Assembly (NCBI GenBank): GCA_028023455.1
Contig: JAQFVV010006826.1
Location: 183,317-247,316 of the forward strand
Direction of reading: 5' to 3'
From: Epiperipatus broadwayi
Taxonomy: Eukaryota > Onychophora > Udeonychophora > Euonychophora > Peripatidae
DNA length: 64,000 bases
Positions 34,620 to 46,548 of the stretch are shown here, piece by piece. The notes beneath the pieces were generated by a model that was given only the letters and a program-made list of their open reading frames with translations, was not told where the DNA came from and did not search any database. Each line of letters starts with the position of its first letter. Within the stretch, counting starts at the first letter, position 1. Made by a program: the position numbers and the translations under genes.

Positions 34620-36962
34620 TGTAACGATCCGGAGAATGCGACTTAATGTAAACTGCACTACAGGGCGCCATCTAGGCATTTGAACCTAGAAAAATTTATA
34701 AAGTAGGCAGATACGTAAGTCAAAAAAAATTTTTTTTTTTTATTTGATTCCGGTCGTTAGCCCATGTCACTAGCTCAGTGGAATAGCAGAGATTAAATAA
34801 TATAATATCTTATGTAATTATATTTCAATATTAAAAAAATAAATAAAATAAGCCACTGCCAGTAATTAACATACAAACATTTATTTATGCACATATATAT
34901 AAGATTTAAAATTATTTTAGTATTAGTTTTACATTTCAAAATTTAACATTATTTTTAACTTTACTTTAGATTTTAATTTACATTTTAATTTCTATTATAT
35001 TATCAGTTTACATTTTAATTAAGTTCGCACAGATGGGATTATAAAAGCTTGTTTTAATATGTTGCTATAGATCGGTTACATAGATTACACGGTTAAAAAC
35101 ATTTCAAAGTAAACATAAACGATCAAAAGATAAAATCATTGATACTGGCAATTGCAGAGGGAAATTTATAAGTAACCCAGTAGTATTCACCATAAGATAC
35201 TTGCATTGTCACCAATGATTTAAAAGACATCCGAATAAATACATTTTAGATACTCACCGTAAGGTATCATTATTTATCGAATGTCTATATATTCTGATCA
35301 AATATGAAAACCCAAAACATACTTAACCGATAATCAATCCATGCAAGCGTCCATAAACAACTTAAATTTAATGCATTTTTATTTAGGGTCGAGCATGAAT
35401 AGATTACATAGATTTGTATTTGAAAATAAAATATTCTATCCCTATTTAACCTTAGGCTAAAATTCGCAGTCAAACTGGCATCAATTCATCTGATACATCG
35501 ATGTATTCAATGTACTACGGAATACGGCAGCACCAAAAAGATTAAGAGAAGATATTGACCTTCATCAGATAGGAATATTACTTCTATCTAACGAGAAGAA
35601 CAATAAAAAAAAATTTATAAAGTAGGCAGATACGCGCTGTTAAGATTCCACTTTATTTAAATATTCCGATCGTTAGCCCAAGTCACTAGCTCAGTGGAGA
35701 CGCAGAGATAAAAATCTATATCTTATCTAATTATATTTCAAGAATAAAAAAATAAAAAACTCCATAGAAAGGAACTGTGCTCTGCGTCTTATAATTCCTT
35801 TCATAGGCAAAATGGGAGAGTGTGGCGTATGAAGCAATTCTGCCAGTAGCGAATCTCCGACTACATCTACTAACTACATCAATGTATCCAATCCATTGAC
35901 CCAATTCAACAATGAAACAAATAACCTAAGATTACCCTCCCCTAATATAACTTTACAAATCTATACAACCATTCATGCCCGACTTAAGTTTAACATTTAT
36001 ATAATTTACCTTAACGGAAAACAGAAATCATAATAAAACTTAAAGAACAAAAAATAAATAAATAAATGGAAATGATTTTAAATATATATAAAAAAAGAAA
36101 TACATCAAATAACATTATTAATAAATTAAGTTGGTCAGATAGGATAATATTGCAATCATTTAAATCTGGAAAGTTTAATTTAATGTTCATTATTTATAAA
36201 GTTCTTACAGTTTAAAACAGTTCCTCTTTATCCGTTGCTTGCCATGACGTGAATTCCCACACCGTCCTAAGATTGATATTCTGTTAGCCAATTTATTTAT
36301 CCATCCGGAGGTTTTTGTTTTAACTGGTCCTCAATGTAGAAAAACGATAGTTCATTTCTCTTTCTTTCCTAGCAAAACTGAAGGGATTGAATCGTGCGTC
36401 TTTTTCAATCCCTTCTTCACTTCCGCACTACCACATATCTCTCACATCGTAATTAATCATTCACTAATTAATAATTTCCAAATTTTCCTTTTATACATAT
36501 TCGAAGGATTGACTTGGCATTATGTCATCGATGTGATGATCCTTTCGCTGAGGTCCGATTTCCCGATGGATTTCTTTCATTGGCTATTTGTTTCTATTGT
36601 TTTCCTATCTGACCGATGTTTTTACATTTAAATGCCCAAGGCTGGTTTACATTTAACTAATTAACAATCATTTCCATTTCTGATTAATTAACCTGTTTTC
36701 CAAATCAAAGATATATTTAAAGATATAATTTTATCTCCAAATCTTTTTAAATTTTAGTTTTAAAATACTTTTTCTTTAATAAAGTTTTATTTTAATAATT
36801 TTTCATTATCTGTGCGATTTAATATATATGAGTTTAAGATGATATTTAATTTCAATTTTTAATTCTTAAAGAAACTTTTTAAATGTGAACTTTTTAATTT
36901 ACTTTCATGTTTAATAAATATATATAAAAAAAACAATGTAACGAACGTCTGTGCTCGTTACA
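34620..36962. mobile_element. Probable solo LTR (2.34 kb)
   Basis: Begins tgtaacgatccgg and ends gtgctcgttaca, giving the short inverted TGTAACG/CGTTACA ends typical of Gypsy LTRs. A GC-richer block cagggcgccatctaggc near 34660 resembles one at 58680-58700 beside the second gag element. Two direct repeats about 915 bp apart (aatttataaagtaggcagat, then gttagccca-gtcactagct cagtgga) lie at 34694-34855 and 35611-35755. No gag or pol coding was seen. Target duplication is unclear because both flanks are (TA)n. Confidence 0.5.
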
Positions 36963-36982
36963 GTATATATATATATATAGAA

Positions 36983-37338
36983 GGGATTTGAACTCAGACT
37001 TAAGCTTCCTACAGCTATCCACTTCATCTTATACAACTGATATGCCTGTCCACATACATGTGACAAAGATAAATGATCTCCAATATACCTATTAGGTTCA
37101 GTATAGACAATATACTTGTATTTAAATATAATATATTGTTGGAATCAACAAAGGCTTTGAGCATTTAATCATCAAATTTTCAACGATATGGATAGCTGAA
37201 GAAATGGAGGGTGAAGAAGATTGAAGCCTGATCATTAAAGTTTGAAGATTTGCTATCTTAATGTAAATTGAGCACTGATTATATATATGTGTATGGGAGA
37301 TTATGATCTGGTCCAACTGATGAGTGCTGGTTCAGCAT
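36983..37338. repeat. Family T repeat, left part, interrupted by the 4-kb element
   Basis: Starts gggatttgaactcag (36983-36997, inverted tRNA-like B box). It includes aggctttgagcatttaatca and ggtccaactgatgagtgctg, and is cut at ttcagcat (37331-37338). The sequence resumes as ttcagcatgaaatatatata at 41326. Confidence 0.85.
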
Positions 37339-37568
37339 TGATTGAAGCAGTCAATCTTATTTTAAGATTGAGCTTCATAGTTCCATCTACTAACCTGTGT
37401 TTAAACCCTATATCCCATCCCACTCCTTTTGTCATGTATGTATATTTTATGTATACATTTGAGATGTGCACCTACATTATAAAATTTTAACTTGTAAATT
37501 AACATTTTTTTATTATTAATTGTATGATTATTAATTCTTTTTATTAAAATACATAGGTGCAGCTCAAA

Positions 37569-37583
37569 TATATATATATATAG
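37569..37583. repeat. (AT)n tract within the left arm
   Basis: Short (AT)n run. The matching site in the right arm (41062-41106) is expanded to over 40 bp. Confidence 0.85.
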
Positions 37584-38930
37584 GAGCAAAATACTAACAA
37601 AATATTGATTTTTTTTTTGTAAATATTTCATTATATGTCATTTGTACAACTTTTTCTTTTTAAAATATTTTTTCTTTTAAACTGTATATTTTGTAAAATC
37701 CAATATGAAAGATGCTACAGTTGATTGTCTAAAAATAATTAAAGGGGTTGGAAACACTATTGTTTTAATCTGGGGAAGGTATTTTAATTAAAGTTTTACT
37801 TAAAATAAAATGGGATTAAGATTAAAGATACTTTTGTTATAAACATGTTGTCAAATCTATTTCTAATCTGGAAATAGATTTGAATTTATTTTTGGACGTT
37901 ATCTTACTGCTGCATCTTCAAAAACAATCGATAAAGAAAAAGTATAAAATGGCTGAATTTTGAGTCACAGATTAGTTGAGCTATTGTTGAGAGAACTGAT
38001 TGCTGCTAGACACCATGCTGTTTTGAAATCTAAAAATGTGCTGTGGGTCATCTTCTGCTGCCGTTATATCATGCACCCACAGTAATGAAGTAAGAGCATG
38101 ACTGGAAAATTTTAGAATGCTAATAGAAGCTTGTTGCCACAAAAGAACTTTCATTTCAATTGCTGTGCATGTGCAATATTTTAAATTGGACTCTTAAAAT
38201 TGCCAGGTAACCTTTCAAGCCGTCACCTCAAACTAAATCTAGCCTAACTCATCTATCAATATGTCTTCTAATGTATTTAACTTTGTTTTTGTTTTAATAT
38301 GTAATTTTCTCTTAAGTAATTTATTTTATTTAATTCTCTCTCATATGCTCTTAACTTTCCTTAACTTTTGTGTGGACAATCATTTATTTACAGTTATTTA
38401 TTACATGATTTTATATGTCTATTTTAGTTATTAATATGCCAATCTTAACACAATCTGACAAGTCGAATTTCCAAAATCTTTTCTTTCTTTTAAGTAAACC
38501 TTCATGAATTAAGGTTTTTAATGTCCATTTAAAACAATGCATTATTAATTAATACACTTGCCAATTGTTTTTACGAGTTAACATTTTATTTATGTTGGTT
38601 TATTATAAAAATATATTTGTTTAACTCTGGATTTTCTACCTGGGGTAAATCCAGAACTTAAGCAAATTAACGCTTTGAAATCTTTTAAAATGTTGTTTTT
38701 TTTTATTAAATTCTGAAAGAGTGACCCATTAATTATTTTCTATATAACTGTTTTATATTTACTCTTAAAATATAAGCTTAAATATTCCAGTTACTATAAA
38801 AACCATGAAGGTGGGATTGAATTATTTTAAATAGCAGAAAAGGGATAGGGATAAATCTTAATGTTTTTTTTTTACTAAGTAAAATATTAATGTATATTTT
38901 ATTTAGGGAAATCTCTCTCCATATATATAT

Positions 38931-38943
38931 ATATGCTATGCAG

Positions 38944-38983
<40 letters not shown>

Positions 38984-38996
38984 CTGCATAGCATAT
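38931..38996. repeat. 66-bp perfect AT-rich palindrome
   Basis: atatgctatgcagttatata on the left is mirrored by tatataactgcatagcatat on the right around an (AT)n centre. It can extrude as a cruciform. It lies near the middle of the 4-kb element. Confidence 0.9.
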
Positions 38997-39113
38997 TAAT
39001 TGTCTAAGTTATAGCATTCAAATAAGGGTCATTTATTTCAAAGCAGTAAATTATATTTCAATGTCATTGGTGACATTTATCATTACTGCATTACTGACAT
39101 TTAGCATATCTTC

Positions 39114-39156
<43 letters not shown>
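39114..39156. repeat. (AT)n microsatellite
   Basis: Uninterrupted TA dinucleotides, about 40 bp, in the interior of the 4-kb element. Confidence 0.9.
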
Positions 39157-39157
<1 letters not shown>

Positions 39158-39243
39158 CATGCTTCTAGTCTTCTAATCTGGGGGTTATGACAAGATCGAA
39201 CCCATAGATTTCTTGTTATATCCACTTATTCTGTATAAAATGC

Positions 39244-39462
39244 CTCTGGTGGTGATCCTGTAAGCTTGGCACATGCTATGCATATCACTTCTCAAGTCTT
39301 GTCCTGAGGATAGTTGAAACTACCCAGGAACATTTATATCATATAAAAGGCCTCTGGTGGTGATCCCTAAGTCTGGCACATGCTATGCCCATCCACATTT
39401 ATTTTATATAAAATGCAGTTGGTGGTGATCCCTAAGTCTGGCACATGCTATGCTTATCCACT
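39244..39462 (+). repeat. Three-copy interior repeat
   Basis: Three copies of ggtggtgatccctaagtctg gcacatgctatg at about 39248, 39355 and 39421, separated by 104 and 66 bp. The last two are almost identical. Between the first two lies caagtcttgtcctgaggata. Such arrays can be binding sites in the interior of DNA transposons, but no function is shown. Confidence 0.85.
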
Positions 39463-40349
39463 TCATTTTTATCCAGAAGTATGACTTTTCCTGTTATTTT
39501 AGGCTATTATGTCAGCAAGCGCAAACTTCTTCGTATTAGTATTTCTTTTGCTTCATAACCTATTTAATGCTCTAATATTAAAAATGCGCTCTGCTCAAAA
39601 TATATGTATATATAAATGCCAATTACTACTAGTTTTATTAATTAAATTTATTTCAGTCTTATACAATCCCACCATCATAACTTATTTCTGTATTTAAGAG
39701 TATCTTGGGGAAAATAAAGTGTTCTTACCAGCGCTAATTAAGAGAATTTTTATTAAATATTTTTGTCATATGATTAAACATGTTTTCCAAATGTATTTTA
39801 TTTATTTTCACAACCTCAGTGGTATGAAAATAGTTTGTATTATATCTGTAAGGAATCTCGGAATGCTTCCCTAAATAATGTTAGTCACCACGTTTCGGAA
39901 CCGTAATTCAAAGCGTTAATAGCAATATTATGTAATTCTTTCTAATAATCGATTGGCATCTAAATATTGGGCCATCAAAGATGTGTGTTTATTTATAATA
40001 TATTATTTAGCTAATAAAGAGCATATGAGAAATAATAGCGTGAATGACATTATGTAATCATCTACGCTTGCTCATTCACGCACACACTAATATATACAAT
40101 TAAGTCATAATGTATGTAAACAATTTGTCATTATATTAAACAATATTTTATTGTCTAACTTATTTGAGTAGTTCAAATTTCTCTTTTCTCCACTTCCAAA
40201 AGTAAAGCCTGCTTATATATTTTAGTTTAGTCATAGTAATAGAAGTCTCATTGTTTTCTCACGCTTTGCTAGTGGGCCGGATTAAAATTAATTCTCATGT
40301 GTCATCACTATTATGTTATTCATTAGGTGTTAGATCTGGGGCTTAGAGA

Positions 40350-40368
40350 GTGGGTTCGAATCCAGGCT
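40350..40368 (+). repeat. Isolated tRNA B-box-like site
   Basis: gtgggttcgaatccaggc fits the Pol III B box. No clear A box at the usual upstream spacing. It may be a SINE scrap within the 4-kb element. Confidence 0.35.
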
Positions 40369-41059
40369 GGTCCTTGACCTAAATCTCAGGCTGGACTGGG
40401 TTTGAAGTACATTTTGTTAGTTCCAGCTCATGTTATATGAATAAACATGTTTTGACCGATACATAGGATTTTTTTTTTGCCTGGGCTTTTTATTTAGCAT
40501 ACTAAAGTTCTTAGGTCAGGCTTTTCTTCACTCTTGGGGCAGCAAAATATTATGGCAGTGGAAGATGATGATCCAACAGGGCTGGGAAAAGCTTTTTACT
40601 ACATCATTTTTAGATTTCAAAACAGCATGGAGTCTAGCAGCAATCAGTTCTCTCAACAATAACTCATCTCTCTGTGACTCAAAATTCAGTCATTTTATAC
40701 TTTTTCTTTATCAATTGTTTTTGAAGATGCCACAGTAAGATAACATCCAAAAATAAATTCAAATCTATTTCCAGATTAGAAATAGATTTGACAACATGTT
40801 TATAACAAAAGTATCTTTAATCTTAATCCCATTTTATTTTAAGTAAAACTTTAATTAAAATACCTTCCCCAGATTAAAATAATAGTGTTTCCAACCCCTT
40901 TAATTATTTTTAGACAATCAACTGTAGCATCTTCCATATTGGATTTTACAAAATATACAGTTTAAAAGAAAAAAATACTTTAAAAAGAAAAAGTTGTACA
41001 AATGACATATAATGAAATATTTACAAAAAAAAAAATCAATATTTTGTTAGTATTTTGCT

Positions 41060-41061
<2 letters not shown>

Positions 41062-41106
<45 letters not shown>
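41062..41106. repeat. (AT)n microsatellite
   Basis: Expanded (AT)n in the right arm of the 4-kb element. It translates as repeated I-Y in the 41002-41271 frame, which is therefore not a gene. Confidence 0.9.
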
Positions 41107-41109
<3 letters not shown>

Positions 41110-41325
41110 CTGCACCTATGTATTTTAATAAAAAGAATTAATAATCATAAAATTAATAATAATAAAAATGTTAATTTAAAAGTTAAATTTTATAATGTAG
41201 GTGCGCATCTCAAATGTATATATAAAATATACATACATGACAAAAGGAGTGGGATGGGATATAGGGTTTAAACACAGGTTAGTAGATGGAATTATGAAGC
41301 TCAATCTTAAGATAAGATTGACTGC

Positions 41326-41385
41326 TTCAGCATGAAATATATATATTGGAGATTATTTATCTTTTTCATATGTATTATGGTCATT
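41326..41385. repeat. Family T repeat, continuation after the 4-kb element
   Basis: ttcagcatgaaatatatata ttggagattatttatctttt continues the unit broken at 37338. It ends before the tRNA-like terminus, so the repeat is truncated on the right. Confidence 0.8.
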
Positions 41386-41389
41386 AAGG

Positions 41390-41870
41390 AAAATACAAGC
41401 CAGTTCCACTCACTATATCTCCTTTTGGATGCCTTCATACTCATTTTTGCTTTGCATTTAATAAACAAATTTCTTTTTTACTTTATTCCACAAGTCTATT
41501 TTCTTTTTTAGTTCTCTTGTTATATTCAAATTTTTCCACAACAATTTGATCTTTCAATTGTTTTTCAAGTTTAGCATTAAAATCTCTCATGATAATTTTA
41601 ATAATCTCATCAAAACATTTCTATACATGCAAATAAAAGTCGTCAAATTCTTTATCAAAATGAGGACATGTTGGAATACAATATGAATTATAAGCATTTA
41701 TTTTTTTCCATTAAAATAAATAACATGTCTTAATTACAGTTGCTGATATATGATCAATCTTCAATGTTTTTTTCACTTTGAATTCCATTCCACTTATGCT
41801 TATAATGTTTGTGCTTTTATAATAACATATATATAAAACTTCAGTTTCTCCCCAACAATTAGATTTACCA
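41390..41870. other. AT-rich region, no gene seen
   Basis: No clear coding content. Some frames on the minus strand may be LINE endonuclease scraps, but I cannot support this. Confidence 0.4.
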
Positions 41871-41879
41871 AACGAATCG

Positions 41880-42990
41880 AAACCCTATGCAGGAGATTGT
41901 GCTGGGGGAGCAAAGCTCCTGTCATCAGTCTGAACGTGCTTCAAAAAACAAAACTCCTCAATGGCCTCGGACTCCATTCTCTCAAAGTTTTCTCTCTCCA
42001 AAGAACCCATAACGTTCTCTATAAGATCTTTAAAGATAACCTAGAGATGGAATGCCCTTTCCCAATAGAGGTGGATCCTACCGATCGGCCCCCTCCTAAA
42101 CTGCATAAACTCTGCTTCCAGCATTAAGTGTCTATCATTGTTCAAAACTTAAGAACATCGAGTTCACTATTCCAAAATAAACTATCCTACTGGCAAGTCT
42201 ACCAATTGGTTTCTGAGGGCAAAACCATAACCAGTAATGTACTTCCAATTGGAATACCGCAACTCACAAAGTTAACAAAATTACTCAAACTAAGTCCCAA
42301 GTTTGTTGACTTTCTCCTGAAGGTCAACCTGGGGGCTCTTCCTACTGCAGCCTTCCTTTGTTATCAAAAGGGATATAATATCAACCCACTCTGCCCTTTA
42401 CGCATGAAACAGGAGGAGTCCATGGTCCATATTCTTGATTATTGCGGATCATGGACATACCTATGTAACCTAGCACTGAATAGAACCAACAATTGAGACC
42501 CTGCCTACATCATGCTCAAGCCTGCATTCGAAACAAGAAACATTGCATTGATATGTCTTGCCACATTTATTAACTTTTCAATCTGGTCAGTCAGATGTAT
42601 AGTCACATTCAATAAAGGTTGTGACGACCCCATTGATAAACTTTTCTTCAGTACCCTGTGTAAAATTAAAGAGGATGATAAACACACTGGTCAACCCTCA
42701 TTGGTGGACCAGAATGGGGACAGTTTAGACTTTAATCACATCACCGTACTGATCTCAACCGTCTATACCCACAGAAAGCCTAAATCCACATGCTCCCTAT
42801 CCCAGAACAAAACTTGATTGAACTCTACTCAAAGGATTCAACTATACTGAATCTTAACCTTATGAATTGGTTAATTGATAGACTATCTCACTCACCTTTT
42901 GCTTATAAAAAAAACCCTCATAAGTTGTATTTGAGTTCAATTGTAGCTGTTTATGTATCTAGAATTAGACCTAAATAGAATGCAAATAAA
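41880..42990 (+). mobile_element. L1/Tx1-like LINE tail
   Basis: Broken plus-strand frames give, in order: CWGSKAPVISLNVLQKTKLL then GLGLHSLKVFSL (41897-42127), which matches the W-G-x-K-P-x-I-x-x-x-x-L-x-x-P-K-x-x-GGLGLP-x-L block downstream of the RT in L1/Tx1 elements. Then come LPTAAFLCYQKG and CPLRMKQEESMVHILDYC (42128-42496), a cysteine-histidine finger-like motif with one Cys lost. Then SIWSVRCIVTFNKG (42512-42817). Codon composition and GC are above the surroundings. Three frames cover a region that would be one frame in an active copy. No 5' RT was found. Confidence 0.8.
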
Positions 42991-42999
42991 TTGTTATTG

Positions 43000-44260
43000 A
43001 AAGTATATATAAAACTTTTCAAATCAATTAACTTTAAAAGTTTTTCAAACATTATCAAGTTTGTCAATATTCAAATTAATAGGGCATTTTATTTTAAATT
43101 CATAATCTTTCTTCATTCGAAAGTAATATATACAGTTGCAGATGGTTAAATAGAAAGTCATTAACATATAGTAACCCAAGTTTATAAGTTGATCATCTTT
43201 GGTGTTTGCTAGAATGTTTGTCATAATGGTATTTTAGTTTACTATGTATTTCTAAGACATTCAATAATTAATATTAGATGATGGAAATTGATCACCTTTA
43301 GTGTTTCATTGCCTTTTGTTACATATTGATATCATAACCATAATTTATTTTTGTCTTTCATATTTCTAGCAATGAAAATCCAGTTGATGACCCTGTTAAA
43401 AACTATTACTCATAATGGTACAGTACAATGATAAAGTGGAGAGTTAGGGGTTCAAACTCCTTGAAATGCAGCTCAGCTGCCATTTCCAATGCTCAAAATT
43501 TTTATAAATTCTCAAACAATAATCTATTTGACTTTTTTTACTAATCTGAATGTGTAGTATATACTTTTTGATCTTTCAGAAATGAACAAACTTAACAATG
43601 ATGTATAATGGTGGGCTGCTCCTCTAGTCTAGATTTGCTTATTGATAATATTAATAGCTGCATTGATAAAAAGTGCACTTTGCTTGAGTTTTTTAAGCCC
43701 TCAAAAAATCAAAGGATTTCCTTTCATTTAATAACAATTTTCTTTCTGCAGCCATTCATTTATATATGACATAATAATGTATATGTCATGTGTGGTTTAA
43801 TGCAATGGTTGAGTGTCAAATGCTAGAACATAACGTCCTTGGATAGAGACTAGTTCAGGGACTTCTGGCACTCAATAACATAAAATAATTACAACAGACA
43901 AAAAACTTTAAATTTTGCAATATTCAAAATACCAATACATAATAATAAGTAGTAGCTATAGACAGCTTATGACATGTCTGTCATTCCAAGTATCATTTTA
44001 GTTAAAATGGTATTTGGGATGACTACTTTTTAGTGTTTGTGCATGGGCATTTTGTAGTGAAGAGGTATCATTATAGATATGATTAAAGTGAAATGACTTA
44101 TTAAAAGGCTGTTGTTTTTATTTTATGAATATATAATGTGATACTATGATCCCTTATCCTTATTTAATGATATTAGGGAATTTAAATTGTTTTGCCTTAT
44201 AAAGATAATGTTTTAATGTATAGATGTATATAATGTACTCGAACATAAAATAACAGAAGC
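43000..44260. other. AT-rich region with a tRNA-like B-box site
   Basis: ggggttcaaactcctt (about 43447-43462) fits a Pol III B box and may be an old SINE. Otherwise no feature. Confidence 0.4.
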
Positions 44261-44269
44261 TTTCAGTGA

Positions 44270-44363
44270 GTTTTATAACATAAGTAAACTCTCCAAAAGA
44301 TAGATGATACTACCTATCTCTTAGAATTTGTTCTTATATATGCTTAGTTTATTAATAACATAA
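44270..44363 (+). repeat. Left arm of a 2.4-kb inverted pair
   Basis: gttcttatatatgcttagtt tatt (about 44330-44353) and aactctccaaaaga-agatga-tac occur in inverted form at 46549-46645 (taaactaagcatatataaga ac). About 90 bp pair with moderate identity. It may mark the termini of a DNA transposon spanning 44270-46645. Confidence 0.55.
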
Positions 44364-44398
44364 TTCTAAGAGATTTAAACTCTTTTTTAAAAAAATGT

Positions 44399-44460
44399 CA
44401 TCATCATCATCATCATCAACCATTATCAATCCACTGCAGGATGAAGGTCTCTCCAAATTT
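44399..44460 (-). mobile_element. LINE family L extreme 3' end
   Basis: (cat)n followed by caaccattatcaatccactg caggatgaaggtctctcc, the reverse complement of the 22.9-kb copy end. Only about 60 bp are present, so this is a very short 5'-truncated insertion. Confidence 0.85.
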
Positions 44461-44648
44461 ATATTGAATGTAATTCAATATAAATAATACATACATGTAT
44501 ACTAAGAAAATCTTGTTTAAGACTTTAAAATAAATATATTAAAAACATCAAAATAATATTGTTGAGAATCAACTAATTAATAGACATAATTATATCTCAA
44601 AGAGGATTGTAAGATTTATAGAAAAATTATAAAACTAGTGATTTACAT

Positions 44649-44885
44649 AAAATTTGATTATAAGATGTAAATGAATTTATTTAAATGAGCTATTTTTGAC
44701 AGGGGGGGTGCATGAATCTTTCTTGTTATTGCAATATATTATTGGGAATTAAAGAGGGCTGGCACATTGCCAATAATAAGCACACAAACAACAAGAATGG
44801 ATCCTGTGCCCCCCCCTCTTTTGCCAAAAAATAGCTCATGTAAATAAATTTATTTACTTCTTATAATCAATTTTATTCAAATTTT
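44649..44885. mobile_element. Foldback MITE, 237 bp
   Basis: Arms: aaaatttgattataagatgt aaatgaatttatttaaatga gctatttttgaca on the left and the complement ending caaatttt on the right. A G7 run (44702-44708) faces a C8 run (about 44810-44817) across the fold. Inner stems include attgcaatatattattgg/ccaataataag. Confidence 0.9.
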
Positions 44886-44889
44886 AAGA

Positions 44890-46545
44890 ACTTAGATGCT
44901 ATTGTATGAAAAGCTTATCATAAATGTATTTTAAATTAGTGCTTTTGAAGACTACTTATAGCCTCCTTTTCAAAGCAATGAGATTTACATGGACCGGTAT
45001 GCGTATATATATGCAAAAAGTTTATTTAAATGTTTTTCAAATTATATGGCCCATTTTTTCAAAAGAGGGAGCAGAATTATTTCTTATTCATGGAGTTGGT
45101 GTTGTTGGCTACATGTTTGCTTCTTTGTTCTTGAGTTTGACACTATTTCTCTTGATTCAAGTAACGTTGGTTACTGTGGGTTCAAATGTCAATCACCATT
45201 TTTGTAATTTGTCTTTAAACAATCTTCTTGGATAATAATTGTTATGATTATGACTACTAATTAGCTGAAAGCATGCTCAGTGTACTATTTTGATATATTT
45301 AGTACATCTGGATCTCGTTTTATGTGATAGATAGGTTCCTCAGAAAACACGCGCAAATGAAATCACGCAAAAATAGACGTAACTTACATTGAAAAAGGGG
45401 GGGATGCGGTCTGTGATTTGCATAATTTACAGTACAATAATTTACATTTTTTTATACATGTTTTAATTATTATAGCTATTTGCCAAAAAACAGGTTCGTT
45501 TGCAAACAACTAGCGCCAACTTCACACTCATGTTGTGTCAATGGTATTCTGGTGACAATGTAATTAGTAATTAATCTTTGAGATGATGATTTTATTAATT
45601 GTTTATGAAACTAACAACTAAAAATTAAATTCTTATTTTTGTCTTTAATTTTCAAATCCATTTAAAAATCAAATTTCACATCACATTATTTCAAGTCGTC
45701 GTAAGTAATTTTTAAATTGTTAATTACAATTAAAAATCAGATTTTAATTTTTAATTGTCAAATTTAATTATGCCCACTGCTATTACTGACCTTTTAAAAA
45801 TAAACTTGTGGACACTAAATGATTAATAATTGATTACGTTCTTTTTTAAAAAGCAAAAACAGAATGTGATTTAAAATGCAAAATTAACACGCGCAATGTT
45901 TGAACAAATTTAAATTATAATCTTGTAAAATTTAATGCATGTATACATAAAATGTGGAAATCATGATTTTAATTTCATTATTGCATAAAATCTTACTATT
46001 ATAAAGCACTGAAAATATTGAAATTACTAAGTTGAAAGTCAAATTCCAATAATGTGCTATTACTTTCAATATAACGTAAGTGCGCAAAATTTATTATTTA
46101 AAGTAATAGCGCAATATCGGAGTTCAACTTCCAGTGAAACACGAATCACATAACTTCAAAATCATGTTAAATAAGTCTGCATAAAAAGAGACCCAGGTGT
46201 ATATTTATTTTAAAGTCTTTAGTAAGTTTTCTTATATATTAATTATATTGAATTAGTTTACTTGCATAATACATTTATGTCTTTATTAAGTCAAAAGCAT
46301 GCTAAGCACATCATGCTTAATTAATATTACTAAAGCTTTGCTTTATACATTTTTGGGTATGGGTATTTATTACATTTTCTAAATATAAAGCAAATATATT
46401 TATAGTTACAATTTTTAAATGAGTGAATTCAGTCTATTGATTATATATATTTAAAAAATAAATAATAAAAATCATGATTGGATATTTAAATAGTGACTCT
46501 TATCATATATATATATAATCAATATAACAAATTCACTCCCTTATT
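44890..46545. other. AT-rich region with a possible old DNA transposon
   Basis: Two overlapping frames (44924-45235 and 44989-45207) share the same DNA. Neither has a domain and the longer one looks like a hydrophobic artefact. A ggatctcgttttatgtgata block at about 45310-45330 with CpG-bearing text to about 45415 looks transposon-derived. No gene supported. Confidence 0.4.
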
Positions 46546-46548
46546 TAA

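Larger units (their letters stand above)
37339..41325. mobile_element. 4-kb element with about 0.8-kb terminal inverted repeats and hairpin ends
   Basis: The left arm (37344 to about 38130) and right arm (about 40485 to 41328) are inverted copies with high identity. Examples are ttaaggggttggaaacac with its complement near 40893, and ggaaatagatttgaattta with its complement near 40760. Each end is itself a hairpin: gaagcagtcaatctta-ttt-taagattgagcttc on the left and its counterpart on the right. The host family T sequence ttcagcat occurs at both junctions as an apparent 8-bp duplication, with eight extra bases (tgattgaa) on the left. The interior has AT arrays, a three-copy repeat and no transposase. 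A MULE, foldback or deleted Polinton-type element is possible. Confidence 0.85.

Noticed and set aside
34620-36962. Target duplication for the solo LTR
   Set aside because: Flanks are both (TA)n and out of register, so any match is uninformative.
39244-39462. CRISPR-like array
   Set aside because: Only three repeats, unequal spacers of 66-104 bp, and the context is a eukaryotic transposon.
41002-41271. 89-codon frame with a run of I-Y
   Set aside because: The run is a translated (AT)n microsatellite within a terminal inverted repeat, and the matching left arm has a different, shorter tract.
44924-45235. 103-codon hydrophobic frame, possible membrane protein
   Set aside because: AT-rich DNA gives hydrophobic codons by chance. 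An overlapping frame of 72 codons is equally open and no homology is recognisable.
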